Notes under the pieces: generated by a model
The model's input: only the letters and a program-made list of their open reading frames with translations
What the model was told of the DNA's origin: nothing
Database searches by the model: none
Source of the DNA: Actinernus sp. WN-2022
Taxonomy: Eukaryota; Cnidaria; Anthozoa; Actiniaria; Actinernidae
Reading direction: 5' to 3'
Assembly (NCBI GenBank): GCA_030867875.1
Contig: JAOWCC010000577.1
Span: 73,217,012 to 73,281,011 of the forward strand
Length of the DNA stretch: 64,000 nucleotides
Shown here: piece after piece, positions 9,470 through 20,398 of the stretch
How positions within the stretch are numbered: the first letter of the stretch is position 1
How the letters are laid out: the number at the start of each line of letters is the position of its first letter
Position numbers and translations under genes: made by a program

Positions 9470-10045
9470 AGCCGAGCACATGGCCGGAGGCCGGTTTCAA
9501 GTCAAGATTTCAATTAACTGCCCCACTGGAATCTGCAGGTTAGTTATTTTCGAATGAAAGAAACTATTAAAGAAAGCAGACTATCTAGGAGTTAAGCCGG
9601 CTAAATGCTCGATATTTGAATACATGGCTCCAAGAGAAACGTTGTCGAGTTAAATGTACAAACATACTCGCAAGGCGTCAACTAAACTGACCGAACGCTA
9701 AAGTAAATTATTCTTTGCAAAGTTATCTACTTCTGTTTTTATTCATGTCTATTGAAATGACATTTCTTTGTGGAGATATTTACCGTAAAATGATTTTTAA
9801 AATTCATGCGAAATATTTGACTTCTTTATGAAATTGTTATTGACAACTGATTTCAATTGAAATCACGGCGGACAGTGCACTCAGTTTGAATATTAAAAGG
9901 GTTAGAGACTTTATCTTTGTGCTTTATCGGCAAAATACAGTCACTTTGGCCTCATGCAGTATTCATTATTTTTAGTTTATCGTACAGTCAGCGCGTGCCT
10001 GTATTTGTCGATAAAGCACTCACAAGCAGTCTCTAACCCTTACGT
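9470..10045 (+). repeat. Dispersed repeat R1, copy 1
   Basis: About 570 bp closely matching 30231-30815 in the same orientation. The right third is itself an inverted repeat with ends AGGGTTAGAGACT and AGTCTCTAACCCT. This copy lacks about 50 bp from the centre of that hairpin compared with copy 2. No coding capacity; likely a non-autonomous element. Confidence 0.75.
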
Positions 10046-10634
10046 ATATACTACCATTTGGCATGTTATAAGATATTAAAGCCCATTTCTCTCCATTATT
10101 AATTTTAATTATGATTTATGTTTTCCTCTAGAATTGTTAATATTTCTGTTATCAAATTTACTTACTGTCCATTTCATATAATGTATTTGCTTCCTCTCTT
10201 CCTTACTTACATCAAGTTCTGATAACATTTCCGGTAAACCTGTCCTCCTATACTTATTCTGATGGTAGTGGCTAACTCGAAAGCTTCGATGCTACTTTTG
10301 CCAAGTGCGCACAATTCCGGCTGTAAACCATATATAGTACTTCTTGTTAATTTTCTTTTCACACAGTTATCCTATGTCAAACCTTATACACCTACATGTA
10401 CCTGTAAATAGTGTAAAAATAAACAACCTGAACCTAATGTTTTTACTAAGTGAAAGAAATTATAAACGTGTCTCTTTATTTATTACTATTGTTTTCCATT
10501 CCACTCTTATCTATCTAACTTTCTAAAAATTAGAAGGCACAATAATGATGGTTTTTGGTGCCTGTATGCATGAATATGAAGACCATTAAAGAGCCCAATT
10601 TAGTTATCATTAAAATCGATTATCCATCAAGGAA
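10046..10634. other. Non-coding interval
   Basis: AT-rich, no gene seen. A 60-codon ORF at 10344-10526 lacks recognisable features. Confidence 0.4.
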
Positions 10635-10822
10635 ATAGCCTCCTCCGCAGACATCTCTAATTTTCGAAGAAATCAGATTTTAAAAATCGTGAATTGGGTT
10701 ACCTGTGACTCCGGGGGAGAAGAGGAGGACTGGCTCCAATCTCCCTCTCTTTTCTTCACCTGCCACAGGGAGCCCATAATCTGATTTCTTCAAAAATAAG
10801 AGATGCCTGTGGAGGAGGCTAT
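10635..10822. mobile_element. 188-bp MITE with about 45-bp inverted ends
   Basis: The left end, ATAGCCTCCTCCGCAGACAT, continues to GAAATCAGATT. It is mirrored by AATCTGATTTCTTC through GGAGGAGGCTAT on the right, with few mismatches. The centre is a short purine/pyrimidine stretch. No ORF. Target duplication not resolved. Confidence 0.75.
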
Positions 10823-10829
10823 GTTGCAT

Positions 10830-11110
10830 ATATGAGTTATAGGTTTCTATTTCCAATATGCTAATTATGTGATGTCATGTGAGACCACCAAAAGCTCATT
10901 TCTTTCTCCTTGTGAATGAAACTAATTCTGATTTATTAAAAATATTTGTTAATATCACTTATATAAGGCTCAAGTATAACATGGTTGTTTAGAAAAAAAA
11001 AAACATTATCTCTACCAACACGTTTCTGTACATAATAAATGAGGCTAGCTCACATGTCATCATATAAATAGCAGATTGGAAATATAAACCTCTATAATAA
11101 CTTATAGACG
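10830..11110. mobile_element. Imperfect palindromic element, about 280 bp
   Basis: The left arm (tagg-tttctatttccaatatgc ... gtgatgtcatgtgag) pairs with the right arm at about 11041-11108 (ctcacatgtcatcatat ... gcagattggaaatataaacc). The loop contains A-rich sequence. A decayed MITE is the simplest reading. Confidence 0.55.
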
Positions 11111-12771
11111 CAACAACCAAGTCAATAAATATTTTACAGTTCAACTATTTACTTGGTGGAGAATCGATTTTAATGATATAAACATTGGGCTCATATGCAC
11201 TTTAAACAACAGTATGTAGCCAGGGAGGTTCCTGGGGTTCCAGAACACCCCCCTCCCTCTCCACCTCCTTTTCCCTATTAGGAAAACCCCGCTCCCTCAT
11301 TTTTGCAAGCCAGAAGAAAAATGAAATATTTTGCTGAGTGTGTTTCTTACTCTCAAAATGCAGGAATTCCATTTAAGACGGACCTTAGATTTTCAAAGAC
11401 CGTATCCCCCACCCCCCTAATAGCTCATGCTTGCAGCACTCGCCAAGCCCCTACGGAAACTCGCAGTTAGGAACTACCCCACCCCTACTTCAAACTCTAG
11501 CTATGCCCCTGTAGTAGTAATGTATGAGGGACCTATATGGTCCCTAGCTAAGTGCATGATACCTTCATAAAATTATTGTACAAAATGACCACTGCTGAGC
11601 TGCATGCAAAGTCTCATGGTAATGCAACATGATCTAATTTAATTAAACGGCACTTAAAAGTTACTGCAGTTGGCAGTGTAGTTGTACTCTCTATAGTAGA
11701 ACTGCTAATTAACCCCAACTGGAAAGACCTATAAGTCTATTAATTTGTTGAGTTGCTATAAGCTATAATTCCCAAAGCTGGTTAGCAAGTCAACGGGCAA
11801 CAATTTCATTTATTATATGGCATCCCCGCGAGAGGTCCAGATGAAGTCCAATCTTGCAATCTGATTGATTGCTCATAGGTCCGGATTTTTTCATCTATAC
11901 CCCTAGCAGAGCCTCTGGTACGTGAATTAATCCGGAGCTCTCGTGAATTTGTTTTCAAGACGACATTCAACCTGAATTATAATATAATAACACGGGAAAG
12001 CGCCCCAGAACTTTGGAGAAAAATCCAATGCCAAGAAAAAATATCTCGGCTCAACAGCATCAAAATACAAAGAAAAACAAGTACGACTTCAACATTTGGA
12101 GACGGTTTTGTCCGCTCAAATTCTCTCACAACTCTTTGTAAACAAATAGCGATAAAATCCGTACATTTTGAAATAAACTAAACAATATTTTACATGAAGG
12201 CAAATACTAATTTAAAACTGTTTCTGCTTTTTCGTTTTTCAGCTATCACCGTTCCCGGGCCTCAGACACGTGGGCGTTGAGAACCAAGTTCGCTAGTTTA
12301 ACTGAGCACCGTGTCGTGCGTAATCCAACCAGTCAGCAAGATTTGTAATGACTTTATTGTTAATCAGTAGAGCCGTCGGGATTATATACACTCAACACAC
12401 ATGCGGTAAAAACTAAAAACGAATACATAATTTTCTAAATTAATAAGGCGATACTGATACAAAATTACAGAATGAAACGGAAAAAAATAGCACTATAAAA
12501 CGGTACAGATACGACTTACCTCTGATCTTGCTCCGTGGATTTAAGAAAACAACTCCTGTGAAGTCCTGAATTTGCTACTAAAATCGCTCCGAATAACTCA
12601 TGTATTGACTGACCAACTTAACTACAACGTGCTCCGAAATACGACCCCATGCATACATTTCTAAGCAGTTATAAACAGGAAACTAGAATCGAGGCAAACC
12701 GCAACTAATTACTTTAAATCTAACAGAGTCAGATAATGATTAATAAAAACAAACAAACAGCCTCTATCACT
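11111..12771. other. Non-coding interval upstream of the TMF1-like remnant
   Basis: No gene recognised on either strand. It includes a C-rich stretch (11215-11520). A short E-box/CACGTG-containing patch near 12265-12275 could be regulatory, but nothing supports that further. Confidence 0.4.
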
Positions 12772-13515
12772 TTAAAGTCTAGCTCTAATATACGTAGACT
12801 TGACACTCCTCGCCCAAGGATGACCGATGTCACTGGCCTCCTGCAAGTCTATGTTTTCTTTACTCAGCTCTACCATTTTCTTCTCTCTTGCCTCTACTAC
12901 CACTTGCAAACATTCCACCTCCGTTGAAGATGGCGGAGGAAAACTGCTAAGGTTCACCTGGCGGGACAAATGTCTTTCCATTTGTTCCAGTGTAGCCTTC
13001 ATCTTCTTTCGTTCAGTTTCTATCCGATTCGTCTCAACTGCCAATTGCTGCTCTACATGAACTTTCTTCTATCATTTTGTTGTATTTGGAATGCAAAGTT
13101 TCTATTTTTGCAGCATTCCTGCTAAGGGCGTTCTCGACAGTTGTAATCTCGGTATCTGCTCTTCTTGTTTCTTAGCATATGTATTAAGCTTGATGATGGC
13201 ATCTTCTTGTTACATTGACCTTCATCTCTTGATGTCAACACCTCCGTTAACTGTTTAACTTCTGTCTCTAACTCCTCAACTTTATTACCTTGTTGTTTAA
13301 CAATTGTGACGCTCTCTCTTTTACTCTTAATTTCCTGATGATGGTGTTACTTTGCAGCTCCTGTTTAGACACCTTTTTACCTTCCTAGAGGAGCTGTGAT
13401 ATTTACTCATCTTTCTCACTGATAAGTGTCGTGAATTCTTTATTCTGTCTTTCATTTAGTGCAGTTAAGCGACATGTATATTCAAACCCTCTTTTCATTT
13501 GATCTCTTTCAATTT
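12772..13515 (-). pseudogene. Decayed coiled-coil gene copy resembling TMF1
   Basis: Translated in the minus direction with several frame changes, the region gives Golgi-coiled-coil-like text. One block reads close to SKQELQSNTIIRKLR, which resembles a block I know from TMF1 (TATA element modulatory factor 1). It is followed by ELETEVKQLTEVL-like heptads and, at 12772-13044, ETNRIETERKKMKATLEQME. TMF1 is a Golgi-associated coiled-coil protein. Here the coding blocks are contiguous without introns and broken by stops and frameshifts, so this is probably a processed pseudogene. It follows directly, on the same strand, from a broken BEL retrotransposon. The TMF1 name is from memory of the family. 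The coiled-coil character itself is clear. Confidence 0.6.
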
Positions 13516-16015
13516 GCGGCTTTCTCTTTGGCGTTTTTATTAGACTATTCAGCCGGTGTACAGCTTGAGCGCGGTTATCAGGCATGACAGCGTCTTCTCA
13601 GCGAAAGGCTAGATGCATCTCACAATTGCCGCTTGTATTTCTGTGGATTACTTTCTCCATTATTTCTAGAAACTTGCGGTCATCGCAAGAAAGGCTAAGC
13701 TCATTATCATACGGGGTTGAAAGGAACACGTCGTGGTTATTGAAGCTGTCTGTGATTTTGAGTTTGTTCGGACAAGGAACTACGTCATACTCCTCGCCGT
13801 CAATTTTCACAAAGGCTGTTTCTCCTTTCTCCTTTACTGCGTGAGCGAAATTCATTAGTGGCTTGCCGCTACAATCTACCCTGACGCTTGTTTTGCGGGC
13901 GTGAACGTGGACGGGTCCATTGCCACTAAGAAGGTCAAGACAGATTTGATCTGTCACGGTCCAGCCCAACAAAAGCTTTTGGGCCCGAGGGGCTCCCGTG
14001 GGTTCGTTTTTAAATGCTCTGACCTTTAATAGTTCTGGCGCATCACGACCTAAAAGTATGTGAATGGCAGCATTTTTGTCGAAAGGTGGGATCTCGTCCG
14101 CTATATCCTCAAGGTGGGGGAATCTCCGTGCTACCTCTGGAGTCGGGATTTCTCTCGCATCTTCGGGAATGTGGTCACACTCTACTAGCGTTTGAAGGTC
14201 TAACTCTTTGCCGTTCAGAGCTGATCGTGCGACCAGGCCGGTGACTCGTCGACCGTACTTGGCTTCTCTATCACTACTACAGGTGGATAAGTAGTACTTC
14301 TCCTCTGGACCATCTGCGCCGAGAATATCCGCTAGTTCGCTGCTGATCAACGAACTGTGGCTTTGATCGTCGATGATCACATATATGCGGCGGGTGGTGT
14401 CTGGTTTGGTCTTGTCAAAGATGTCCACCAGCACGATCTTACTGCACGAGACACCGGCTACACTTTCTCCACACACCGCTGTGAACTTGTTTGTTATGTC
14501 TTCTGGGGCCTTAGTCTCCTTGTCTTTGTGCAGCAGGGCTATGTGGCGATCTTCTCCGCATATACTGTTGCTCGTGTTAGCCTTGCAGTCTCTGGTTTGG
14601 TGTGCCTCCGATAGGCAAAGAAAACACAGCCCGGCCTTTTGGATCCACTCTGTTTTCTCCTTCAGGGATTTTGTTGCGAAGGCCTTGCACTCCGTCAGTC
14701 CATGGCCGTCGCACTCGTGGAAAGGACACCACGGTTTTCCCATCGGTGGCGTGGCCTCCGCGAGTTTCGTCTCAACGAGCCGGGTGTTCGTCAGTAAGGT
14801 TCTCCGGAGATCGAACCTCTCCCTGCATCGCGGCGGAGCGAGGGGGGTTGGGGCACTTCCCGCTAGGATGTTGGAGTGGATCTTACTTGTGGCCTGGCTC
14901 TCCACAACTCGCGCAAAATCGCGAAAACCTGGGTACGCGTCTTGGTTTCTTTCCGCGTACTTGACGACCTCTTTCTCCCATTTCGTTCGGAGGGACGCAG
15001 GCAGTCTGTCAACGATCGGCCGGATAGCACTGGGGTAATTTAGACATGCCAGTCCAGGAAGGCATTCAAGCTGACTGTACACGTCGGCACAGAGATCTGC
15101 AAACTCTTGGAGCTTGACGTTATTGTTTTCGCCGAATGCCGACAATTCGTGTAATAACTGCAGCGCCTCCGAAGCGTTTCTCTAACTCCTTCCAAAGGCT
15201 TTGTAGTAAGGCGACGGGGTCGTTCTGCTGGCGCTTTCGGAAATTATCTACTACGCGCTGGACGTCTCCACTGGTAAAACGTCGCAAGTAATTAATCTCC
15301 TGTTCTGCGGAAACGTCAGCGTTATTGATCATAGCCTTGAAAGCTCTTTTCCACGGATTAGAAAGGGTTGCGTCCCCGCTAAAGGTGTCTGGGTGGCATT
15401 TTGGTAGGCTTTGTCTGGCTAGCGCAACCATTTGCTGATTAGATGACGTCAGCGTTTCGATTAGCCGAGTTCCGGTTATATCTCTAATAGGGTTCGATTG
15501 TGAGACGAATGACTGATCGAGATTTATCATTGGTACTGTGCCAGCTAAGTTTGTAGCGGGTGTTTTAGATGTGAGAGGAAGTGGGTTCTACTGAGTTACG
15601 CTTACGCCTTCCGGTGCATGAGTTGAATGGACCCACTAGTTCTTTTTTCGATTTGCACGTTCGGAATGCCCGGTATTTCTACCCTTTCGGCGTTTTCTCT
15701 TCTCTATCTAATCGCTTCTTCTATAGCCCTAAGCTTGGCGTTAACGACCGCTACTTTTTGTGTGCTGTTAGGATCGCAATATCTTTCGCGTGTTCGGCCT
15801 CGCGCTGGCTGCCGTCGTTTTCTTTTTCCGCCATCACTTTTTCGTATTCGGCATTTTCTCTGGCCGCGGCGGCTTCTACGAGAGCGGAACTGCTTGTCGA
15901 AGCGAAAGATTTTGACTGGCTGCGGCGCGAGTGCGGTTTTGAGCGTCGCGATGACGTTTCCGATAGTTTGTCGGATTATTTGTTCTTTATTGTTTTCATA
16001 ATCATATATGCATAA
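13516..16015 (-). pseudogene. Broken BEL/Pao retrotransposon: gag, protease, start of RT
   Basis: On the minus strand the order is: a Ser-rich then coiled-coil gag N-terminus (about 15970-15640, with stops); a DUF1759-like gag core (15530-15120, SLPKCHPDTFSGD to LEKRFGG); zinc-binding repeats including CFLCLSEAHQTRDC (C-x2-C-x4-H-x4-C); a DUF1758-like protease with IIDDQSHSSLIS; and the first residues of the reverse transcriptase region (13700-13530). A one-base frameshift near 15140 separates the two gag halves. A TGA at 13598 interrupts the RT start. RT palm, RNase H, integrase and LTRs are absent. Homology ends near 13515, where a coiled-coil gene copy begins. The element is dead. Confidence 0.85.
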
Positions 16016-16683
16016 TTAATGTGCTTATCGGCACTCGAGTGATTTCACCTTGCCGGTTTTCAACTTTCAAATCTTCCACAAATATGCACATTTTTGTCTC
16101 CAGATAATGCGTTCGTGTTCCTGTTACTGAATTGTCATTGAAACAGGTCAGTTTTCATCCCTAAAAAAACATTTTGATGTCGGAAAAACAAACTGTTTGG
16201 AACGCCACGAGGTTGAACTTCGATTCAAGTGAAAGTCGTCGAGTCTCAGTTTAATTTTAGCTTGACTTCTATTCGCTCTTCAGTTACCACGCAATGGGTT
16301 CCTGGCGCGTGCGTCAAAGACAAAGTTGGATTTTATTCATTTTTGCCATATGATAAACACCTTATTGCCGGACCAAGCTTGTTCGGTGCGGATGGGGGGA
16401 TATTGGTCTGTGTGACGAAATGGGATGGCCATTAGGAATACTACATCGGTATGCCACCGTTTCACACTCTCTGATGCATATGTTGTAGGTTATATATAAT
16501 GTATATTTAAAAAAAAAAATCCCCATGTTTAATAATTAGCATACGATTTTAAGATGCTTTAGATACTTGTATTATTTTTACATTTTTGTAAACTTGAGTT
16601 TTTCACTTTTTCTATTTTTACGATTGTAAAACTGCCATTCAAGTATGATTAATAAATTATTATTAAATGAAAAATTCACAGAG
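16016..16683. other. Non-coding interval
   Basis: No LTR matching any other part of the window was found here, although a BEL 5' LTR would be expected to the right of the gag start. A short ORF at 16229-16435 has no recognisable features. Confidence 0.35.
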
Positions 16684-17260
16684 CACCGTAAAAAGCGCAT
16701 CACAAACAAATGTAGAAACGAATTTGTAAAATCTTGAGCTTTAAAATGAGCCGTTTCTCGTGTTTCTGTCTGCTCTAGAAGTTGAACTCTATAAAAAGGG
16801 AACCAGTTGTCGTCATGTCAAGTCTGAAGGACTGCGGCACTGTTTGGAGTTCAAACAATAAAACTTGAAAACTCAAAGAACAGCATAAAAAGCGATAACG
16901 CGTCAAAACAAATGAAGAAACGGATATTTTTGATGTTGAGCTTTTAAATGATACTTTTCTCGTGTTTTTTTTTTCTAGAAGTCGAGCTCTTAAAAAATGA
17001 AACTAGCTGTCGTCTCAACTCTCCACCGACTACAAGGAGAGCGCCGGCACTGTTTGGAGTTCAAACAAGAAAAAAAACTCAAAGAACAGCATAAAAAGCG
17101 ATCTAGCGCGTTAAAAACAAATGAAGAAACGGATGATTTTAATGTTGAGCTTTTAAAAGAGACTTTTCTCGTGTTTCTGTCTGCTCAAGAAGTCGAAGTC
17201 TATGAAACTAGTTGTCGTCTTTACCCGCTCAGAATCGCGAGCCGCGCTCGCTTCTAGAAG
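16684..17260 (+). repeat. Three-unit tandem repeat, period about 200 bp
   Basis: Units begin near 16684, 16881 and 17087. Each has the sequence order cataaaaagcg, acaaatgaagaaac, ttgagcttttaaa, tttctcgtgttt, and (in the first two junctions) ctgtttggagttcaaaca. The third unit is open as part of an 86-codon ORF (16997-17257) that is rich in Lys and Glu. The first two units have stops in that frame. It could be a decaying amplified exon or non-coding satellite. Confidence 0.7.
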
Positions 17261-17463
17261 TCAAACTACCAAGTTGATGTATTAATTCGATGTGTGAAAG
17301 GAGGCACTATATTTCTTCGAACTCTAAAATACTTAAACTGAAAACTAGCGTAGCCTTTAAAACAAACTCAATCGAGCGTCCCAGCACACTTTTCTAGTGC
17401 GGACTTCATTTTCACGTGTATGTGCTTCTCAAAGTTTGTGACACTTTTCATCTATCGTATAAC

Positions 17464-17800
17464 AAGATTAGGATAATTGACCTATATCATTATGACGTCA
17501 TATCAAAACAATCTATTGTTTAAACGCTAAGGATCACGGTCGTGGGAGGGGGACAAAACAGCAACAACACAAAGGAAATCGCTATCAAATGCATTTTGAA
17601 GAACGTATAATAGCGGTAACAGCCACCAAATACGGTAAATATTGTGGGATAAACATTGATACAGCTGATATATGGAAACCAGACAATTCGAAGTTAAATT
17701 TTCCTCAGCAGAGCAGATTTAGTTCAAAATTCTATTGTTCAAGTCGATTCTGTCCCCCTCATAAACAAGCCGTGACGTCTTAATGATATAGGATAATTAC
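17464..17800. mobile_element. Short MITE with TGACGTC-containing inverted ends
   Basis: The left end (cctatatcattatgacgtca) is mirrored at the right end (tgacgtcttaatgatatagg). An inner aGGGGGACA block is also mirrored. The right 150 bp recur at 29-180. The 64-codon ORF at 17589-17783 lies inside the element. Its frame is preserved in the other copy, but there is no recognised domain. Confidence 0.6.
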
Positions 17801-18634
17801 CAACTGGTCGTTAATCGCGAAAGAGCGATAATGACGTCTCCTTAATTTCATTAGTCCCACAGCGGAGAGCGAACGACAGTGATTGACGTGTGCTTACTCC
17901 AGAGTGTAATGTGGGCGTATGGTATTCCCAAACCGATTACCAAAAGCCAATCACAATCGTCTTATTGAATAATTAATTGTATTATTCGTTATTAGGCCGA
18001 CTTCGCTTAAACCTAGCAGCCGTACTTTTTACATGTCGCCGAAAACAATACCATTCTGCGCACACACTCTATTTGTATAATATAACTAACTGTAAAACGC
18101 GAGGGAAGATAAGAGACAAGCGGTTTAGTACGAGTCCAGCTCTGCCGGCAGCTGATTTTTACCGAAAATCACTGACAAACTTTCTTATCTTCTTATCTAA
18201 TCTATCAACACTGTATTGGCCAATATAGTTCTAGAGTATTTCAAGCCAGTATTTCCGAGATATGCTCCATTATCGATGATCGGGAGTACCGAAGAACGCC
18301 ACCAAGTCAAAAGACAATCTCTCTAAGCAATATTTCTCTCTAGAAAAGTAGCCGTTTTCTTTAGCTTCTTGCGTGAAACCGAATCATCCCATGGCCCTAT
18401 ATAATATTGTTAGTGCTATTACTACTTTATAATGACTGTCAATGGGTTTTAGTTGGTAAACAAAGCGACTATGAGTTTTTCGAAACGCTTCTGACCACAG
18501 AACGCTATCGTACCCCATGGCAACCAGGTTTGTTTGCCCTCCAACATGGCGTAAATGGTCACGTGATCTCTTAGTGCAAGTCCGGCCCTATTGATTGACA
18601 GCCATTCACTTCATGTCGAGTGGCACTGTATTGA
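17801..18634. other. Upstream region of GPCR 1
   Basis: No separate gene recognised. An 83-codon ORF (17977-18228) has no domain features. The right end leads into the CRE-TATA promoter at 18635. Confidence 0.4.
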
Positions 18635-18670
18635 TGACGTCATAAACTGCTTACCGCTCTTATAAAAATA
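18635..18670 (+). promoter_or_regulatory. CRE plus TATA box upstream of GPCR 1
   Basis: A perfect palindromic cAMP response element, TGACGTCA (18635-18642), lies 18 bp upstream of TATAAAAATA (18661-18670), about 240 bp before the chosen GPCR start codon. This is a compact promoter layout, suggesting cAMP/CREB control. That is inference from motif spacing only. TGACGTCA also occurs in several transposons in the window, so chance is possible. Confidence 0.45.
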
Positions 18671-18905
18671 GCATTTTCCTTAATTAATCTCGAAACATCT
18701 TGCAATTCTCATTTCCGAGAAACCGATAAAAACTGACACCCCGCATAACCATGATCAAACAATGGTGGCCAGGATAAATTACTCTCCTGCAGTTGTATGT
18801 GGAAGACAAACAAACGCGAAACAAGCCTTATTTAAGAAAAAATTAAAGGAGCAAGAAGTTATCATTTTATTTGGTCATCAAAGCGTGTGGCAAGGTGAAC
18901 TCAAG

Positions 18906-19991
18906 ATGTCGGTTATTGGACTTTACCCGTGCCATAACATCACCGCTCCTGTGATTCTTAGCTTCACGTCAGCCTCGATTTGCTCGATGCTATCTATTAC
19001 AGCAATTACGGGTAATGTGCTTGTAATTCTGGCGGTTGTTATCGACCCAAACAAGAACCTACAATCACCATTTAACTTTCTAGTAGCCAATCTCGCTATT
19101 GCTGACTTAATTGTAGGCTTTTTGGTGGAGCCATTGTCCATTGAGCATTATATTAGAGAGGGGCTCGGATACTCTACAGTTTTGCCAACACTCAGAAGTC
19201 ATGTTAGAAGAATGACTTACTTTGGTTCATGTACAGCGTCTTTGCTGAGTATAGTAGCCTTGACTGTTGATCGCTTCATAGCTATTACACACCCTTTGAG
19301 GTATCGCGCTCAACTTAGCCCCAGAAGAACTGCTATGGTATCGTTAATTATATGGAGCATCTCAATTTCCTTTCCATTTCTGTATCTTGTGGTCGATTAT
19401 CTAAAGTTCCAGTTCGTTTTTGGGAATACAGCAGTAGTAGCAACGTTCTTGGTGCTATTTTTCACCTACGTAAAAATCTTCAAGAAACTACGAACCCAAG
19501 TGAAAGACTGGGATAAGTTTAACGACAGTTCGGAGGAAAACAAAGTCATGAAAAATGCCATGAAGTGGGAGAAGAAGGTGACCAAAACTTTCCTGGTTAT
19601 TTTATTTGTTTTCATTGCCTGTTTTCTACCACCGCTTATTCTAATCTACACGATGAGTTTCTGTTCCGTTTGCAATTGTACCTTTATTCACTGGGCAAGA
19701 GATCTAAATTATATTATGACCATGGCAAACTCTAGCATAAATCCCTTTCTTTTTGCCTGGAGTTTGAAAACCTATCGGAGCGCTTTTTTCAAAATTTTAA
19801 AATGTGGTCCTTTTGTGAGGAGAATGACGACTGTTTCGGACAGCATGAATGCAATGGTAGTTTGGCGAGGAGTAAAGTATCCAGTTTCAATCCCTTCTGT
19901 TCAGAACCAATGTCTATCGGACAATTACAGATCTTATAGACCTTATGCAATAATACTATTCTTATTTCATTGGTCAACAATGATGACATGA
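18906..19991 (+). CDS. Class A GPCR, MECA-like (melanocortin/adenosine group)
   Basis: A 361-residue intronless receptor from ATG at 18906. This start matches the N-terminus and exact length of the paralogue at 46316-47401. An upstream in-frame ATG (18762) would add 48 unmatched residues. N-glycosylation site N11. Seven hydrophobic segments: about 23-45, 57-78, 102-125, 143-163, 168-192, 225-250, 262-286. Signatures are GNVLV (TM1), LAIAD with D67 (TM2), DRF 122-124 (TM3) and NPFLF 279-283 (TM7). The usual disulphide Cys at the top of TM3 is missing and the second extracellular loop is very short, as in melanocortin and related receptors. The TM6 Pro motif is FLPP instead of CWxP. Plasma-membrane, G-protein coupled. 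The ligand is unknown. Confidence 0.9.
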   Translation: MSVIGLYPCHNITAPVILSFTSASICSMLSITAITGNVLVILAVVIDPNKNLQSPFNFLVANLAIADLIVGFLVEPLSIEHYIREGLGYSTVLPTLRSHVRRMTYFGSCTASLLSIVALTVDRFIAITHPLRYRAQLSPRRTAMVSLIIWSISISFPFLYLVVDYLKFQFVFGNTAVVATFLVLFFTYVKIFKKLRTQVKDWDKFNDSSEENKVMKNAMKWEKKVTKTFLVILFVFIACFLPPLILIYTMSFCSVCNCTFIHWARDLNYIMTMANSSINPFLFAWSLKTYRSAFFKILKCGPFVRRMTTVSDSMNAMVVWRGVKYPVSIPSVQNQCLSDNYRSYRPYAIILFLFHWSTMMT

Positions 19992-20394
19992 GGAAATCAA
20001 CCTTGTCAGATAAAATAAGTAATCCTGTGAAATTTGAGTGTCGTAGCTTTCATTGCTACAGAGTAATTAGGGTTTGAAATAAGAGAGCGGTCAGCCTCAT
20101 TTTCATGATTTAGCAAAGGTTTAAAGTAAAACTATTAACTACATACTGTCAACAACTTCTTACTGCTCTTTCAGGAGTCTGTATCAAATTTTCTGTATTT
20201 GTTTAAATGCAGAGTTTATGCTAATTAGGCCACGCATAAAGTCTATAATAACAATATTCTCCTTTGGATCTGGAATAATTTCTCTTGTTTTAAAATTACC
20301 ATATGCGGGACAAATTATTCTAAAGCGCCCACAACAGCAATTAGATTCTACTCTAGCATATAACTCTAGTTTTTCAACTTCATTATTGATATGC
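19992..20394. other. 3' flank of GPCR 1
   Basis: AT-rich. No gene and no canonical AATAAA close to the stop codon. Presumably 3' untranslated and intergenic sequence. Confidence 0.35.
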
Positions 20395-20398
20395 TTAA

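Noticed and set aside
9081..9500. Three overlapping Arg/Ser/His-rich ORFs on the minus strand
   Set aside because: All three frames are open because the minisatellite unit is a multiple of three. The peptides are simple repeats.
14357..15038. Several plus-strand ORFs of up to 221 codons
   Set aside because: They are antisense shadows of the BEL gag-protease coding region, which has recognisable domains on the minus strand.
18762..18905. Longer N-terminus for GPCR 1
   Set aside because: The extra 48 residues have no counterpart in the paralogue, which starts at the equivalent of 18906 and has exactly the same length.
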